From Streptomyces sp. NBC_00461 (GTDB lineage: Bacteria; Actinomycetota; Actinomycetes; Streptomycetales; Streptomycetaceae), in assembly GCF_036013935.1 (NCBI RefSeq), contig NZ_CP107902.1, forward strand, positions 4,125,001 to 4,189,000: 64,000 nucleotides of DNA, given 5' to 3'. Positions 39,844-48,201 of this stretch are shown piece after piece. Under the pieces are notes generated by a model that did not search any database, was not told the DNA's origin, and saw only the letters and a list, made by a program, of their open reading frames with translations. Numbering within the stretch: position 1 is the first letter of the stretch; the number at the start of each line of letters is the position of its first letter. The position numbers were made by a program, and so were the translations under genes.

Positions 39844-41520
39844 GTGGGCAACAGAAGGCGCGTCGCCGAGCGACGGAAGACCAAACCCGCCGTGGTCGGC
39901 GGGATGATCGCCGTGGTGATCGGCGGCGCCGGCTTCGCCGCCTACGCGCTGTACGGCGGCGGGGCGGCGGCCGACGACCGGACGTCGACGTCGTCCGCGG
40001 GCGCCGACCACAAGGACATCAAGACCGGTCCGCTGTCCGCGACCGAGGTGAAGACGGCGGCCCAGGGCTTCCTGGCGGCCTGGCAGCAGGGCAAGGTGAC
40101 GAAGGCGGCCGCCGTCACGAACGACTCGGCGGCGGCCACCGCCCTGCTGACCGGCTACACCAAGGACGCCCACATCACGGGCGTCACACTCACCGAGGGC
40201 ACCCGCACCGGCGACAAGGTCCCCTTCTCCGTCAAGGGCACGGTGTCGTACAAGGACACCAAGAAGCCGCTCGCGTACGACAGTTCGCTGACGGTCGTGC
40301 GCAGCAAAACGGACGGCAAGCCGTACGTCGACTGGCACGCCTCCGTCGTGCACCCCGACCTCAGGGACGGCGACACCCTGGTCACCGGCGAGTCCGGTAC
40401 GCCCCCGGTCAAGGCGTACGACCGCGACGGCGGCGAGCTGACGGCCGCCAAGTACCCGTCACTGGGCCCGGTCCTGGACGGACTGCGGGAGAAGTACGGC
40501 AAGATCGCCGGCGGCAAGGCGGGCATCGAACTGCGCGTACTGCGCGGCAAGGCGTCCGAGAAGGCCAAGTACTCCGACAAGACGCTGCTGGCCCTGAGCA
40601 AGGGCACGCCCGGCTCGGTGAAGACGACGCTCAGCCCGACGCTGCAGGCGGCCGCCGAGCAGCAGGTGGCCAAGCAGGCGAAGGCGTCCGCGGTCGTGAT
40701 GCGCCCCTCGACCGGCGAGATCCTGGCCGTCGCCAACACCTCCCACGGCTTCAACGTCGCCTTCCAGGGCTCCCTGGCGCCGGGCTCCACGATGAAGATC
40801 GTGACGTCGACGATGCTCTTCGAGAAGGACCTCGTCCACCCCGACGAGTCGCACCCGTGCCCCAAGACGTACAAGCTCGCCGGCTGGACGTTCCACAACG
40901 ACGACGACTCGGAGATCAAGAAGGGCACGTTCAAGCTGGCCTTCGGGGCCTCCTGCAACAACGCCTTCATCAACTTCGCGCCGAAACTGTCCAACAGCGA
41001 CCTCACGCAGGAGGCCCAGCAGGTCTACGGCCTCGGCATGAACAACTGGGCCATCGGTGTCCCGACCTTCGACGGCGCGGTCCCGGTGCAGAGCGGCGCG
41101 CAGATGGGCGCCTCCCTGATCGGGCAGGGCGGTGTCCGCATGAACCCGCTGAACATGGCGTCGGTGGCGTCCACCGTGGAGTCGGGCACCTTCCACCAGC
41201 CGTATCTGGTCTCCCCGAGCGTGGACCACCGCACGCTGGCCAAGGCCTCGCGCACGATGTCGTCGAAGACGCAGGCCGAGCTGAAGGACGTCATGCAGTA
41301 CACGGCGGCGTACGGCACGGCGTCCAAGGCGATGGCGGGCCTCGGCCCGAACTACGGCGCGAAGACGGGTTCGGCGGAGGTCGACGGCCAGAAGAAGCCC
41401 AACGGCTGGTTCACGGCGTTCCGCGGCGACCTCGTGGCCGCGGGCGTGGTCCAGGCGGGCGGCCACGGCGGTGACACTGCGGGTCCGATCGTGGCGGCAC
41501 TGCTGAGGATGGGCGGCTGA
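39844..41520 (+). CDS. Penicillin-binding protein with MecA-type N-terminal domain, copy 2
   Basis: 558 residues, same architecture as copy 1: basic N-terminus and helix (KPAVVGGMIAVVIGGAGFAA), MecA_N domain, transpeptidase with Ser315/Lys318 in PGSTMKI, SCN at 370-372 and KTG at 507-509. All catalytic motifs are intact in both copies, so both are probably active. GTG 39844 follows GGAGGATCGGGAGCA. The 3' end is 18 bases from the convergent ssgE stop. Confidence 0.92.
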   Translation: MGNRRRVAERRKTKPAVVGGMIAVVIGGAGFAAYALYGGGAAADDRTSTSSAGADHKDIKTGPLSATEVKTAAQGFLAAWQQGKVTKAAAVTNDSAAATALLTGYTKDAHITGVTLTEGTRTGDKVPFSVKGTVSYKDTKKPLAYDSSLTVVRSKTDGKPYVDWHASVVHPDLRDGDTLVTGESGTPPVKAYDRDGGELTAAKYPSLGPVLDGLREKYGKIAGGKAGIELRVLRGKASEKAKYSDKTLLALSKGTPGSVKTTLSPTLQAAAEQQVAKQAKASAVVMRPSTGEILAVANTSHGFNVAFQGSLAPGSTMKIVTSTMLFEKDLVHPDESHPCPKTYKLAGWTFHNDDDSEIKKGTFKLAFGASCNNAFINFAPKLSNSDLTQEAQQVYGLGMNNWAIGVPTFDGAVPVQSGAQMGASLIGQGGVRMNPLNMASVASTVESGTFHQPYLVSPSVDHRTLAKASRTMSSKTQAELKDVMQYTAAYGTASKAMAGLGPNYGAKTGSAEVDGQKKPNGWFTAFRGDLVAAGVVQAGGHGGDTAGPIVAALLRMGG

Positions 41521-41538
41521 TCAGCGGTCAGCGGCTGA

Positions 41539-41886
41539 TCAGCGGGTGACGGGCGCGGCCGCCATGTAGGTGCGGCGCAGGAACCGCAGCAGGGACTTGG
41601 TCTCGAACTGCACCACCGAGACGCCCTGCGCCGAATGGAACTCGACCACGGCCTGCACCCTCCCGCACGGCCATACGCGAACCTCTCCGCTGCCGGCCGG
41701 GGCGCGCAGGCCCTGTTCCAGGAGCGAGCGCGAGAACGTCCACTCATGAGTCCCGGGGAGGCCCACCCGTACCGAGCGCGGGTCGGTGTCGGGGTCGTAG
41801 CGCAGGACGACGGGGATCGTCTCGTCGTCGGGGATGACAGCGTCCGTGACGATGTGGGCTCGTGCGTACTGTTCGACTACAGCCAT
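41539..41886 (-). CDS. ssgE: SsgA-like sporulation-specific cell division protein (SsgE type)
   Basis: 115 residues with the SALP family pattern: VVLRYDPDTDPRSVRV, GTHEWTFSRSLLEQGLRAPA, RVWPCGRVQAVVEFHSAQG and RFLRRTYMAA. SALPs recruit and time peptidoglycan machinery at sporulation septa; SsgE is linked to spore maturation and separation. The position beside two PBP genes fits my memory of the SsgE locus in S. coelicolor and supports the subtype. ATG 41886; divergent from the metal transporter. Confidence 0.88.
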   Translation of the reverse strand: MAVVEQYARAHIVTDAVIPDDETIPVVLRYDPDTDPRSVRVGLPGTHEWTFSRSLLEQGLRAPAGSGEVRVWPCGRVQAVVEFHSAQGVSVVQFETKSLLRFLRRTYMAAAPVTR

Positions 41887-42025
41887 CGTGACGGACCTCT
41901 CACGCTGCGTGATCTGTGTGGAAGCTGTGCGTCCACCCTTCTCTAATGTCCCATATTTTCCGAATCACGCCCCCTGACGCAGAACAACTCACCTGCGCCG
42001 GGAACAGTGCACGAGGCACTCGCTC

Positions 42026-42042
42026 TTGCAAGGAGTTCGCAA
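42026..42042. promoter_or_regulatory. Nur-box-like site upstream of the metal transporter
   Basis: TTGCAA-GGAGT-TCGCAA matches the Streptomyces Nur (nickel-responsive Fur-family regulator) consensus tTGCaa-N5-ttGCAA with one mismatch. It lies 21-37 bases before the GTG start at 42063, where a bound repressor would block transcription. It points to nickel as the transported metal. No cobalamin riboswitch is evident in the 176-base gap. Confidence 0.65.
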
Positions 42043-42062
42043 CAAGCCACTATCATCGAACG

Positions 42063-43118
42063 GTGCATGTGCCCGACGGATTCATCAACGCTCCCCTCTC
42101 CGCCGTGACCGGTGTCGCCGCCGCGGGTGCCATCGCCGTGAGCCTGCGCGGCGCGCGCCGCGAGCTCGACGAGCGCACGGCTCCGCTGGCCGGCCTCGTG
42201 GCGGCGTTCATCTTCGCCGTGCAGATGCTGAACTTCCCCGTCGCGGCGGGGACCAGCGGCCATCTGCTGGGCGGCGCGCTCGCGGCGATCCTCGTCGGCC
42301 CCTTTACCGGGGTTCTGTGCGTGTCCGTCGTCCTGCTCATGCAGGGCATCCTCTTCGCGGACGGCGGCCTGACCGCGCTCGGCGTGAACATCACCGACAT
42401 GGCGATCGTCACGACGGTCGTCGGATACGCCGTCTTCCGCGGCCTGGTGAAGGTGCTGCCCCGCAGGCGGCGCTCGATCACTTTCGCCTCCTTCGTCGCC
42501 GCGCTCCTGTCCGTGCCGGCCGCCGCCTGCGCCTTCACCCTCATCTACGCGATCGGCGGCACCACCGACATCGCCATCGGCAAGGTCGCCACCGCGATGA
42601 TCGGTGTGCACGTCCTGATCGGCATCGGCGAGGCGGTCATCACGGCGCTGACCGTCGGCGCGGTCGTCGCCGTACGTCCGGATCTCGTGTACGGCGCGCG
42701 CGGCCTGGAGCAGAAGCTCAAGCTGCGCGTGGACGGCGCACTCGTAGACGTGCCCGCCGTGCCCGCGAGCTCCGCGCCCGTCGCGGCGCGCACCTCCCGT
42801 CGAGGGCTGTGGATCACCGGCCTGGTCACCTCTCTCGTCCTCGCCGGGTTCGTCAGCTTCTACGCCTCGGCCAACCCCGACGGCCTGGAGAAGGTCGCCC
42901 ACGACAAGGGCATCGACAGCAGGACCGAGAAGCACACGTCGTCCGACTCCCCGCTCGCCGGCTACGGCGTCAAGGACGTGTCCGACGCCCGGCTGTCCGG
43001 CGGCCTCGCGGGCGTGATCGGCGTCGGTGTGACCGTCGTCGCGGGCAGCGCGGTGTTCTGGGCGGTGCGCCGGCGTCGTACCGCCGACGTGTCTCCCACC
43101 AGCACGAGCGCCGTCTGA
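42063..43118 (+). CDS. ECF-type nickel/cobalt transporter, fused CbiM/NikM and CbiN/NikN components
   Basis: 351 residues. The N-terminus VHVPDGFINAP supplies the metal-binding His at position 2 that is essential in CbiM/NikM; about six helices follow. After a linker, the C-terminal part (ANPDGLEKVAHDKGI, then SPLAGYGV and a final helix) is the PDGLE domain of NikN. It is the substrate-specificity subunit, followed by the T component one base later. GTG 42063 is forced by the His2 requirement. A Nur-like box just upstream favours nickel; cobalt cannot be excluded. Confidence 0.9.
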   Translation: MHVPDGFINAPLSAVTGVAAAGAIAVSLRGARRELDERTAPLAGLVAAFIFAVQMLNFPVAAGTSGHLLGGALAAILVGPFTGVLCVSVVLLMQGILFADGGLTALGVNITDMAIVTTVVGYAVFRGLVKVLPRRRRSITFASFVAALLSVPAAACAFTLIYAIGGTTDIAIGKVATAMIGVHVLIGIGEAVITALTVGAVVAVRPDLVYGARGLEQKLKLRVDGALVDVPAVPASSAPVAARTSRRGLWITGLVTSLVLAGFVSFYASANPDGLEKVAHDKGIDSRTEKHTSSDSPLAGYGVKDVSDARLSGGLAGVIGVGVTVVAGSAVFWAVRRRRTADVSPTSTSAV

Positions 43119-43119
43119 C

Positions 43120-43881
43120 ATGGGCGCCGGGCACGCGCACAAGCTCTACCGGCACGGGCACTCGCCCGTGCACGCCCTGCCGCCGCACACCAAGCTGGCG
43201 GCGGCGTTCGCGTTCGTGGTGGTCGTGGTGTCGACACCACGGGAGGCGATGTGGGCCTTCGGCCTGTACGCCGTGTTGCTCGCGGTGGTCGCGTACCACG
43301 CGCGCGTGCCCGCCGGTTTCCTGTTGAGGCGGTTGCTGATCGAGGTGCCGTTCGTCGCGTTCGCGGTGCTGATGCCGTTCGTGGCGGAGGGCGATCGGGT
43401 GGACGTCCTGGGCCTGTCGCTGAGCGTGAACGGCCTGTGGGGCGCGTGGAACGTGCTCGCCAAGGGCACGCTGGGCGTCGCCGCCTCGGTGCTGCTCGCC
43501 TCCACCACGGAGCTGCGCGAACTCCTGCTGGGACTGCAGCGGTTGAAGCTCCCGCCGCTGCTCGTGCAGATCGCGTCCTTCATGATCCGCTACGGCGACG
43601 TCATCACGGACGAGATGCGGCGGATGCGGATCGCCCGGGAGTCGCGGGGCTTCGAGGCGCGCGGCGTGCGGCACTGGGGCGTGCTGGCGAAGTCGGCCGG
43701 CGCCCTGTTCATCCGCTCCTACGAGCGCGGGGAGCGCGTGCACCTTGCCATGGTCAGCCGCGGTTACGCCGGTTCGATGCCGGTGATCGACGAGGTGACC
43801 GCGTCCCGGGCGCAGTGGTCGTACGCCCTCGCGCTCCCCTGCGCCGCCCTCGTCGTCTGCCTGCTGGGATGGACCCTGTGA
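43120..43881 (+). CDS. ECF transporter T component (CbiQ/NikQ)
   Basis: 253 residues with five or six helices. The EcfT coupling motifs are ARESRGFEARG and the later MVSRGYAGSMP, both with the Ala/Ser-Arg-Gly core that contacts the ATPase. It lies one base after the specificity subunit and overlaps the ATPase gene by four bases. Confidence 0.9.
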   Translation: MGAGHAHKLYRHGHSPVHALPPHTKLAAAFAFVVVVVSTPREAMWAFGLYAVLLAVVAYHARVPAGFLLRRLLIEVPFVAFAVLMPFVAEGDRVDVLGLSLSVNGLWGAWNVLAKGTLGVAASVLLASTTELRELLLGLQRLKLPPLLVQIASFMIRYGDVITDEMRRMRIARESRGFEARGVRHWGVLAKSAGALFIRSYERGERVHLAMVSRGYAGSMPVIDEVTASRAQWSYALALPCAALVVCLLGWTL

Positions 43882-44639
43882 CTACTGACTGTGCTGCTTC
43901 CCTGGAGGTCTCGGGCCTCGCCTTCGCCTACCCCGACGGCCACCAGGCCCTGTTCGGCGTGGACTTCTCCATCGGGCGGGGCGAGCGGGTCGCGCTGCTC
44001 GGGCCGAACGGCGCCGGCAAGACGACCCTCGTGCTCCACCTCAACGGCATCCTGACCGGCGGCGCGGGCTCGGTGCACGTCGCCGGACTGCCCGTGGGCA
44101 AGCAGCACATGGCCGAGATCCGGCGCCGGGTCGGCATCGTCTTCCAGGACCCGGACGACCAGCTGTTCATGCCGACGGTCCGCGAGGACGTGGCGTTCGG
44201 CCCTGCCGCGGCCGGGCTGAAGGGCCCGGAGCTGGAGGAGCGGGTCGACCGGGCACTGGCCCGGGTGGGCATGGCGGAGTTCAAGGGCCGGCCCCCGCAC
44301 CACCTCTCCTTCGGGCAGCGGCGCCGGGTGGCGGTGGCGACCGTGCTCGCGATGGAGCCGGAGATCCTCGTGCTGGACGAGCCCTCCTCCAACCTCGACC
44401 CGGCTTCCCGTCGCGAACTGGCCGACATCCTGCGCTCGTTGGACGTCACCGTCCTCATGGTCACCCACGACCTGCCGTACGCCCTTGAGCTGTGCCCCCG
44501 CTCCCTGATCCTCAGCGAGGGCGTGATCGCGGCGGACGGCAGGACGGCCGAGCTGCTGGCCGACGAGGACCTGATGCGCGCCCACCGCCTGGAGCTGCCC
44601 TTCGGTTTCGACCCGCGGTCCGTGACAATGGGCGCGTGA
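43878..44639 (+). CDS. ECF transporter ATPase (CbiO/NikO)
   Basis: 253 residues. Walker A GPNGAGKTT, Q-loop VFQDPDDQLFMPTVREDVAF (the ECF-type DPDDQLF), signature LSFGQRRRVA (Phe instead of the usual Gly), Walker B ILVLDEPSS and switch His in VTHDL. It powers the NikMN-Q complex. GTG 43878 overlaps the T-component stop by four bases; ATG 43869 is also in frame. Its own stop overlaps the start of the ohrR gene by four bases. Confidence 0.92.
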   Translation: MTTDCAASLEVSGLAFAYPDGHQALFGVDFSIGRGERVALLGPNGAGKTTLVLHLNGILTGGAGSVHVAGLPVGKQHMAEIRRRVGIVFQDPDDQLFMPTVREDVAFGPAAAGLKGPELEERVDRALARVGMAEFKGRPPHHLSFGQRRRVAVATVLAMEPEILVLDEPSSNLDPASRRELADILRSLDVTVLMVTHDLPYALELCPRSLILSEGVIAADGRTAELLADEDLMRAHRLELPFGFDPRSVTMGA

Positions 44640-45094
44640 CGAACGAGGACCATACGGCGGCCTCACTGCTGCTCGACGACCAGTTGTGCTTCGCGCTGTA
44701 CGCGGCCCAGCGCGCGGTGACGTCCTCCTACCGCCCGCTCCTCGACGAACTCGGCCTCACCTATCCGCAGTACCTGGTCCTGCTCGTCCTGTGGGAGCGC
44801 GGCGAGAGCACGGTCAAGGAGCTGGCGGCGGCGCTGCGGCTCGACTACGGCACGCTGTCGCCGCTGCTGAAGCGGCTGGAGTCGGCGGGGCTGGTGCGCC
44901 GGGAGCGCGCGGCACACGACGAGCGCTCGGTACTCGTCGCGTGTACGGGGCGCGGGGAGGAACTGCGGGAGCGCGCGGCGTGCGTACCGGGGGCGCTGCT
45001 CGCGGCGACCGGGCTCGACGCGCCGGAGGTCGCGCGTCTGCGCGAGGAGCTGTGGCGGCTGGCGGCGCGGGCCGAAGCCGCGGCGAAGCGCTGA
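44636..45094 (+). CDS. ohrR: OhrR-type MarR regulator
   Basis: 152 residues. N-terminal LLLDDQLCFALYAAQRAVTS has the reactive cysteine of OhrR at Cys18, which is oxidised by organic hydroperoxides; the winged helix follows (TVKELAAALRLDYGTLSPLL, KRLESAGLVRRERA, DERSVLVA). The adjacent ohr gene confirms the call. GTG 44636 overlaps the nikO stop by four bases, so it can be read from the metal-transporter message as well as from its own promoter. Confidence 0.92.
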   Translation: MTNEDHTAASLLLDDQLCFALYAAQRAVTSSYRPLLDELGLTYPQYLVLLVLWERGESTVKELAAALRLDYGTLSPLLKRLESAGLVRRERAAHDERSVLVACTGRGEELRERAACVPGALLAATGLDAPEVARLREELWRLAARAEAAAKR

Positions 45095-45112
45095 TCTCGC
45101 GTTACCCGCGGT

Positions 45113-45130
45113 TGCTACCCCCTGGTAACA
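45113..45130. promoter_or_regulatory. Possible OhrR operator between ohrR and ohr
   Basis: TGCTACC-CCCT-GGTAACA is an inverted repeat with one mismatch; a further GTTACC lies at 45101. It sits about 70 bases before ohr. No other dyad stands out in the 103-base gap. Confidence 0.4.
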
Positions 45131-45197
45131 GCAGCATCCATACCGGCCAGTACCTTGTGCACGATGTATTTGCGCGCACTCGTTCTGGGGGGCAGCC

Positions 45198-45644
45198 ATG
45201 AGTGACGACACCACCGTCGACACCCGGCCGACGAAAATCATGTACGTCGCCGAGGCGACCGCACATGGCGGCCGGGACGGCTACGTCACCAGCCAGGACG
45301 GCCAGATCGAGCTGAAGGTCGCGATGCCCCGGGCGCTCGGCGGCGACGGGAACGGCACCAACCCGGAGCAGCTCTTCGCCGCCGGGTACAGCTCCTGCTT
45401 CCACAACGCGCTGGTGCTGGTCGGCCGCCGTTTCGGCTTCGACCTCACCGGCTCCACCGTCGCCGCGAAGGTCGGCATCGGCCCGAACGGGCAGCGCGGC
45501 TACGGCCTCGCGGTCGCCCTCAGCGTCTCGCTGCCCGTGCTGGACGCCGATGTCGCGGCGAAGCTCGTGGACGCGGCGCACGAGGTGTGCCCGTACTCGA
45601 ACGCGACGCGCGGCAACATCGACGTAACGATCCTGTTGGGCTAG
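45198..45644 (+). CDS. ohr: Organic hydroperoxide resistance protein
   Basis: A thiol peroxidase that reduces organic and fatty acid hydroperoxides. 148 residues with the two catalytic cysteines, Cys67 in YSSCFHNAL and Cys131 in EVCPYSNATRGN, and the N-terminal ATAHGGRDGYV strand. It is a separate transcription unit after ohrR with its own candidate operator. Confidence 0.96.
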   Translation: MSDDTTVDTRPTKIMYVAEATAHGGRDGYVTSQDGQIELKVAMPRALGGDGNGTNPEQLFAAGYSSCFHNALVLVGRRFGFDLTGSTVAAKVGIGPNGQRGYGLAVALSVSLPVLDADVAAKLVDAAHEVCPYSNATRGNIDVTILLG

Positions 45645-45718
45645 CGACACCGGGGAATCGCAGGCTGTGCAGGGGCGTTGCTCCCACAGTCGCAGGTGAG
45701 CCGGAAGGAAGTACGGGC

Positions 45719-46927
45719 GTGGACGTGAACGGTGCGGTGGCCGAGGGCTTCGAGCCGGTCAGGGAAGCGTTCGCGCGGAACTTCGAGGTGCTCGGAGACC
45801 GGGGCGCGGCCGTCGCCGTCTACCGGGACGGGCACAAGGTCGTCGACCTGTGGGGCGGCACGAAGAACGTAGACGGTGCCGTCGATGCCGTCGATGCCGA
45901 GCCGTGGCAGCAGGGCACCGCGCAGATCGTGCGCTCGGCGACCAAGGGCGTCGCCGCCGCCGTACTCCTGCTGCTGTGCCAGCGCGGGGAGCTGGACCTG
46001 GACGCGCCCGTCGGCGATCACTGGCCGGAGTTCAAGGCGGCGGGCAAGGAGCGGACGCGGGTGTGGCACCTGCTCGCGCACCGGGCGGGCGTGCCCGTGC
46101 TGGACCGCCCGCTGACGCCCACCCAGGCCGCGGACCCCGCTCTGGGCGCCGAGGCGGTCGCCGCACAGGCGCCGGTGTGGGAGCCCGGCACGGGCCACGG
46201 GTACCACGCGCAGACGTACAGCTGGCTGACGGGCGAGCTGGTGCGGCGGGTCACCGGGCGGGACATCGGCGAGTGGATCGCGGACGAGATCGCGGGCCGG
46301 ATCGGCGCGGACCTGTGGCTCGGGCTGCCGCGGTCCGAGGTCTCACGCGTGGGCCGGGTGGCCCAGGTGGAGCCACCTGCGGAGCCGGGCGGCCTGAAGA
46401 CGCGCCCCAAACGCGCGGTCGCCGACGCCTACGCGGACCGGACGTCCCTCACCCGTCGCGCCTTCGCCGCGATCACCCCTCTGCCCGACGAGAACGACGC
46501 CGCCTACCGCGCCGCCGCCCTCCCCGCCTCCAACGGCATCGCGACGGCGGAGGGGCTGGCGCGCTTCTACGCCTCGCTGATCGGCGAAGTGGACGGCGGG
46601 ACACGCCTGTTCACGCCGGAGACGATGGAACTGGCACGCGGCGAACGCAGTGCTGGAGCGGACCGGGTGCTCGTGGTGAACACCCGGTTCGGCCTCGGCT
46701 ACATGCTGCACGGAACGGCCTCCCCGCTCCTCGCACCCACCTCCTTCGGCCATCCCGGCCGCGGCGGCGCCCTCGGCTTCGCCGACCCCGAATCCGGCAT
46801 CGCCTTCGGCTATGTGACGAACGGCTTCAGGAAGAGCGTGACGGCGGATCCGCGGGCACAGGCGCTGGTACGGGCGGTACGCCAGTCCCTCTGGACGGGC
46901 TATGGACGACCTCTGGACGACCTCTAG
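45719..46927 (+). CDS. Serine hydrolase of the class C beta-lactamase / EstB family
   Basis: 402 residues, no signal peptide, so it is cytoplasmic. SxxK motif SATK at 73-76 with the nucleophile Ser73; a Tyr of the YxN position in GYHAQTYSWL; C-terminal HPGRGG in place of KTG. Such proteins are esterases or peptidases rather than true beta-lactamases. GTG 45719 follows GGAAGGA. The stop overlaps the convergent DUF1876 gene by four bases. Confidence 0.87.
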   Translation: MDVNGAVAEGFEPVREAFARNFEVLGDRGAAVAVYRDGHKVVDLWGGTKNVDGAVDAVDAEPWQQGTAQIVRSATKGVAAAVLLLLCQRGELDLDAPVGDHWPEFKAAGKERTRVWHLLAHRAGVPVLDRPLTPTQAADPALGAEAVAAQAPVWEPGTGHGYHAQTYSWLTGELVRRVTGRDIGEWIADEIAGRIGADLWLGLPRSEVSRVGRVAQVEPPAEPGGLKTRPKRAVADAYADRTSLTRRAFAAITPLPDENDAAYRAAALPASNGIATAEGLARFYASLIGEVDGGTRLFTPETMELARGERSAGADRVLVVNTRFGLGYMLHGTASPLLAPTSFGHPGRGGALGFADPESGIAFGYVTNGFRKSVTADPRAQALVRAVRQSLWTGYGRPLDDL

Positions 46928-47199
46928 ACGTTGATCGAGTGCGAGGTCCGCCCGGACGCCGAGTCGATCTCGCCGTGCGCCTTGGCGAGCATCTGCATCG
47001 CGAGCTCGTTCAGTGCCCGCGCGCCGGCGATCTCCTCACCCACCCTCGGCTGCCGCGCGTCGGTGTGGTGGCGGCTCGCGTGACCGTGTGCCCGTACCTC
47101 GGTCCCGTCGGGCAGCCGCACCATCGCGACCGCCCGCGTGTGCGTCTCGTCCTCCTGGAACTCCAGCTCGACATGCCATCCCACTGCGGTGTGCATCAT
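46924..47199 (-). CDS. DUF1876 family protein (dsRNA-binding-like fold)
   Basis: 91 residues: HTAVGWHVELEFQEDETHTR, then GTEVRAHGHASRH and GEEIAGARALNELAMQMLAK, the DUF1876 pattern. Function unknown; common as small genes in Streptomyces. ATG 47199 is chosen because GGAGGTGA lies seven bases upstream. The last four bases overlap the convergent hydrolase gene. Confidence 0.87.
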   Translation of the reverse strand: MMHTAVGWHVELEFQEDETHTRAVAMVRLPDGTEVRAHGHASRHHTDARQPRVGEEIAGARALNELAMQMLAKAHGEIDSASGRTSHSINV

Positions 47200-47355
47200 G
47201 ACGATCACCTCCGGAAGACCTGCTTCCAGAGTGCTCCTCGACACGGCCGCACGCACCACTGCCGGCCCGCCTATCGGTCCTCGGGCCATCGGTCCTGCGG
47301 GAACCGGTCCTCCTGACGGCCGCGCGTCAGACAGGCGACACCCTTTGCCGGACCG

Positions 47356-48201
47356 CTAACTGGCGTGCAGCATCAGCCCGATGCCGACCACCAGCAGCCC
47401 GGCCGCCGCGATCCTCGGCGCCCCGAACCGCTCCTTGAAGAAGACGGCACCGATCGCCGCACCCACGATGATCGACGACTCGCGCAACGCGGCGATCGGT
47501 GCGAGTTCCGCCTTGGTCTGGGCCCACAGGACGAGGCCGTACGCGAGCACCGACAGGGCCGCGCCGAGCAGGCCGAGGGCGGCGAACGGCCTTAGGGCGG
47601 TGAGGAGTTCGCCCCGCATGCGGGTGAGGGCGTACGCCGGGATCGCCACGCCCTCGACGGCCATCAGCCAGGCGATGTAGCCGAGGGAGGAGCCGGACGC
47701 CCGTACGCCCAGACCGTCCACGACCGTGTAGGCGGCGATGGTCAGGCCGGTGGCGAGTGCGGCGCCGATCGCGGCCCAGTTCGGCCGGCGTCCCCGCAGC
47801 CCCCACAGGGCCACGCCGGTCAGCCCCGCGCAGGACAGGGCGATCCCCGCGGCCGCCCAGCCGTTCGGCACCTCGTGGGCGAAGACCGCGGCGAGGAGCG
47901 TGACCACCAGGGGCGCGGTACCGCGTGCGATCGGGTACGCCTGCCCGAAGTCACCGAGCCGGAAGGACCGCATGAGCAGGACGTAGTACGCGACGTGGAT
48001 GACGGCCGAGAGGCCGAGACACGGCCAGGCACCTGACGCCGGGAACGGCACGAACGGCACCATGAGCAGCCCGATGAGCATGCCGCCGCCGGCGATCAGC
48101 GTGAAGCCGACCAGCTTGTCGGTGATCCGGTGGGCGATCGCGTTCCAGCTGGCGTGCGTGACCGCGGCGAACAGGACCGCGGCGGCGACAAGCGGCGTCA
48201 C
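47356..48201 (-). CDS. EamA/DMT family transporter
   Basis: 281 residues, ten predicted helices in two EamA repeats (VTHASWNAIAHRITDKLVGF near the start; IAALRESSIIVGAAIGAVFF in the second repeat). Metabolite export is the usual role; substrate unknown. GTG 48201 overlaps the ybaK stop by four bases, so the two are cotranslated. Confidence 0.88.
   Translation of the reverse strand: MTPLVAAAVLFAAVTHASWNAIAHRITDKLVGFTLIAGGGMLIGLLMVPFVPFPASGAWPCLGLSAVIHVAYYVLLMRSFRLGDFGQAYPIARGTAPLVVTLLAAVFAHEVPNGWAAAGIALSCAGLTGVALWGLRGRRPNWAAIGAALATGLTIAAYTVVDGLGVRASGSSLGYIAWLMAVEGVAIPAYALTRMRGELLTALRPFAALGLLGAALSVLAYGLVLWAQTKAELAPIAALRESSIIVGAAIGAVFFKERFGAPRIAAAGLLVVGIGLMLHAS

Noticed and set aside
41514..41545. 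GGCTGATCAGCGG repeated near the PBP2 and ssgE stops
   Set aside because: The repeat arises largely from the two stop contexts and is too short to be called a terminator with confidence.
41887..42062. Cobalamin riboswitch before the ECF transporter
   Set aside because: No B12 box-like element or long paired leader in the 176 bases; a Nur-like box is present instead.
45719..46927. True class C beta-lactamase resistance gene
   Set aside because: No signal peptide and no KTG triad; the protein fits cytoplasmic EstB-like hydrolases.
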